NCBI GenBank assembly: GCA_028717325.1
Contig: JAQUOB010000087.1
Location: forward strand, 1 to 5,910
DNA from: Candidatus Margulisiibacteriota bacterium
Lineage (GTDB): Bacteria > Margulisbacteria > WOR-1 > O2-12-FULL-45-9 > XYB2-FULL-48-7
Length of the DNA stretch: 5,910 nt
Direction of reading: 5' to 3'
Position 1 is the first letter of the stretch. Every line of letters begins with the position of its first letter. The notes beneath the pieces are model-generated. The model saw nothing but the letters and a program-made list of their open reading frames with translations, ran no database searches and was not told where the DNA came from. Of the stretch, positions 4,328 through 5,910 are shown in pieces. The translations under genes and the position numbers were made by a program.

Positions 4328-5910
4328 GCGAACTGATATTAAAAAAATAATGATCATCGGGGCTGGACCGATCATTATTGGTCAGGCCTGCGAATTTGAC
4401 TACTCGGGCTCGCAGGCGTGCAAAGCCCTGCGCGAAGAGGGCTATGAGATCGTCCTGATCAATTCCAATCCAGCAACTATAATGACCGATCCCGAAATGG
4501 CGCACCGCACTTACATCGAGCCGATCACGGTCGATATCTGCTGTAAGATCATCGAAAAAGAGCGACCGCAGGCGATCCTGCCGACGCTCGGCGGACAGAC
4601 CGCCTTGAATATTGCGGTTGGGATCGCCGAGACCGGCATTTTAGAAAAATACGGCATCGAAATGATCGGTGCCGATATCAACGCGATCAAAAAAGCCGAA
4701 GACCGCGAACTGTTCAAAGCCGCGATGGAAAAAGCCGGCCTCGACCTGCCCAAATCAACTTTTGCCCGCAACATTGACGAAGCGATGGAGGCGATCAAAA
4801 AGATCGGCTTGCCGCTGATCGTCCGCCCGAGCTTTACTTTAGGCGGCTCGGGCTCTGGAGTGGGGCACACCGAAGAAGAGTTTAGGGAGATAGCCAAAAA
4901 AGGGTTAGAACTGTCTCCAATTTCGGAAATATTGATCGAAGAGGACCTGACCGGCTGGAAAGAGTTCGAACTCGAGGTTATGCGCGACAAAAAAGACAAC
5001 GTCGTCATCATCTGTTCGATCGAAAATTTCGACGCCATGGGTGTTCACACCGGCGATTCGATCACCGTGGCCCCGGCGCAAACTTTAACCGATAGGGAAT
5101 ACCAGAAAATGCGCGACCAGTCGATCGCCGCCATTCGCGCCATCGGGGTTGAGACCGGCGGCAGTAATATCCAGTTTGCCGTCCATCCCGATACCGGCCG
5201 CATGGTCATCATCGAAATGAACCCGCGGGTTTCCCGCTCATCGGCTTTAGCTTCCAAAGCTACCGGCTTTCCCATCGCTAAGATCGCCGCTAAGTTGGCA
5301 GTCGGTTACACGTTGGATGAAATTCCTAATGATATTACCAAAGTGACGCCGGCGAGTTTTGAGCCGTCGATCGATTATTGCGTGGTCAAAATACCTCGCT
5401 TCACTTTTGAGAAGTTTCCCGACACGCTGCCCATCATCGGCACGTCGATGAAGTCGGTCGGTGAGACGATGGCGATCGGCCGGACGTTTAAAGAAGCCCT
5501 GCAGAAAGGTTTGCGCTCGCTGGAGATCGGCCGGGCCGGGCTGGGCGCCGACGGCAAAGAAGCCATTGATGAAAAAGAACTGATCTACAAACTCACAGTG
5601 CCCAACGACCGCCGCATCTTTTATGTTAAACACGCCTTAAAAAACGGCATGTCGGTGCAGGAAGTTTACGAATTAACGCACATCGACCAGTGGTTTTTGG
5701 AGAATATGGTTGAGATAATTGAGGAAGAAGCCAGGGTCCGGGGACTAGGGACCAGGTTGTTGGAAGACAAGGAATCGTTATATCGGGCCAAACAGTTCGG
5801 CTTCTCCGACCGGCAGTTGGCCTATCTGACCGGGACGACTGAAAAAGAAGTTTATGCTAAACGAAAAGAACTGGGCGTTTCGGCCGTCTACAAGCTGGTC
5901 GATACCTGCG
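4320..5910 (+). CDS. carB: Carbamoyl-phosphate synthase large subunit, N-terminal half (runs off right edge)
   Basis: CarB makes carbamoyl phosphate from bicarbonate, ammonia and two ATP. The window holds the first 530 codons of a protein normally about 1,070 residues long; the frame is uninterrupted to the edge. It begins with IIGAGPIIIGQACEFDYSGS (residues 12-31), the usual CarB N-terminus. The carboxyphosphate ATP-grasp domain has Arg129, Arg169, the phosphate loop GGSGSGVG (175-182), ENFDAMGVHTGDS (235-247), and the metal ligands Gln285, Glu299 and Asn301 in GGSNIQF and EMNPRVSRSSA. These numbers coincide with those known for the E. coli enzyme. From about 405 the oligomerisation domain begins and continues to the edge. 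The carbamoyl-phosphate domain and the allosteric domain lie outside. The start codon overlaps the end of carA by 8 nt (ATGCCTAA), and no separate promoter is needed. Confidence 0.98.
   Translation, partial: MPKRTDIKKIMIIGAGPIIIGQACEFDYSGSQACKALREEGYEIVLINSNPATIMTDPEMAHRTYIEPITVDICCKIIEKERPQAILPTLGGQTALNIAVGIAETGILEKYGIEMIGADINAIKKAEDRELFKAAMEKAGLDLPKSTFARNIDEAMEAIKKIGLPLIVRPSFTLGGSGSGVGHTEEEFREIAKKGLELSPISEILIEEDLTGWKEFELEVMRDKKDNVVIICSIENFDAMGVHTGDSITVAPAQTLTDREYQKMRDQSIAAIRAIGVETGGSNIQFAVHPDTGRMVIIEMNPRVSRSSALASKATGFPIAKIAAKLAVGYTLDEIPNDITKVTPASFEPSIDYCVVKIPRFTFEKFPDTLPIIGTSMKSVGETMAIGRTFKEALQKGLRSLEIGRAGLGADGKEAIDEKELIYKLTVPNDRRIFYVKHALKNGMSVQEVYELTHIDQWFLENMVEIIEEEARVRGLGTRLLEDKESLYRAKQFGFSDRQLAYLTGTTEKEVYAKRKELGVSAVYKLVDTC

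Noticed and set aside
4511..5633. Several minus-strand open frames opposite carB
   Set aside because: They are shadows of the strongly coding carB frame, which keeps all catalytic residues at the positions known for the E. coli enzyme.

Overview
The window looks like chromosomal DNA of an uncultured bacterium with moderate GC content and compact gene spacing. CarA and CarB are of the bacterial type and are encoded as an overlapping pair, and the promoters resemble sigma-70 sites. The overall style would fit a candidate-phylum bacterium (Margulisbacteria/WOR-1-like is one guess), but nothing here fixes the taxon and I would not rely on it.

Layout from left to right. (1) Positions 3-131 (+) are the last 42 codons of a DNA-3-methyladenine glycosylase of the AAG/MPG family. 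(2) Positions 139-1767 (-) form a two-gene operon with its own promoter (1797-1825). A 140-residue protein with one EF-hand-like loop and a Tyr/Pro/Arg-rich tail ending in Cys is read first. A radical SAM enzyme with a complete seven-cysteine SPASM domain follows 12 nt later. (3) Positions 1860-1934 (+) are a second, truncated copy of the glycosylase 3' end. It is about 80% identical to the first copy and differs almost entirely as a protein-coding sequence would. The two copies are direct repeats that bracket the operon. (4) Positions 1942-2730 (-) encode a protein with a nucleotidyltransferase-fold signature. (5) Positions 2786-3205 (+) are a complete monocistronic unit: near-perfect promoter, strong ribosome binding site, small RRM RNA-binding protein, intrinsic terminator. 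(6) Positions 3221-5910 (+) hold carA and the first half of carB (carbamoyl-phosphate synthetase); carB runs off the right edge.

The right half is ordinary housekeeping. CarA releases ammonia from glutamine and CarB uses it with bicarbonate and ATP to make carbamoyl phosphate for pyrimidine and arginine synthesis. The left half is the accessory part. The arrangement suggests that a self-contained cassette (promoter, small EF-hand protein, SPASM radical SAM enzyme) lies at the 3' end of the glycosylase gene, with the gene's 3' end present on both sides. The most interesting hypothesis is that the small protein is the substrate of the radical SAM enzyme, making this a possible peptide or protein modification system. 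That is inferred from gene adjacency and protein architecture only.
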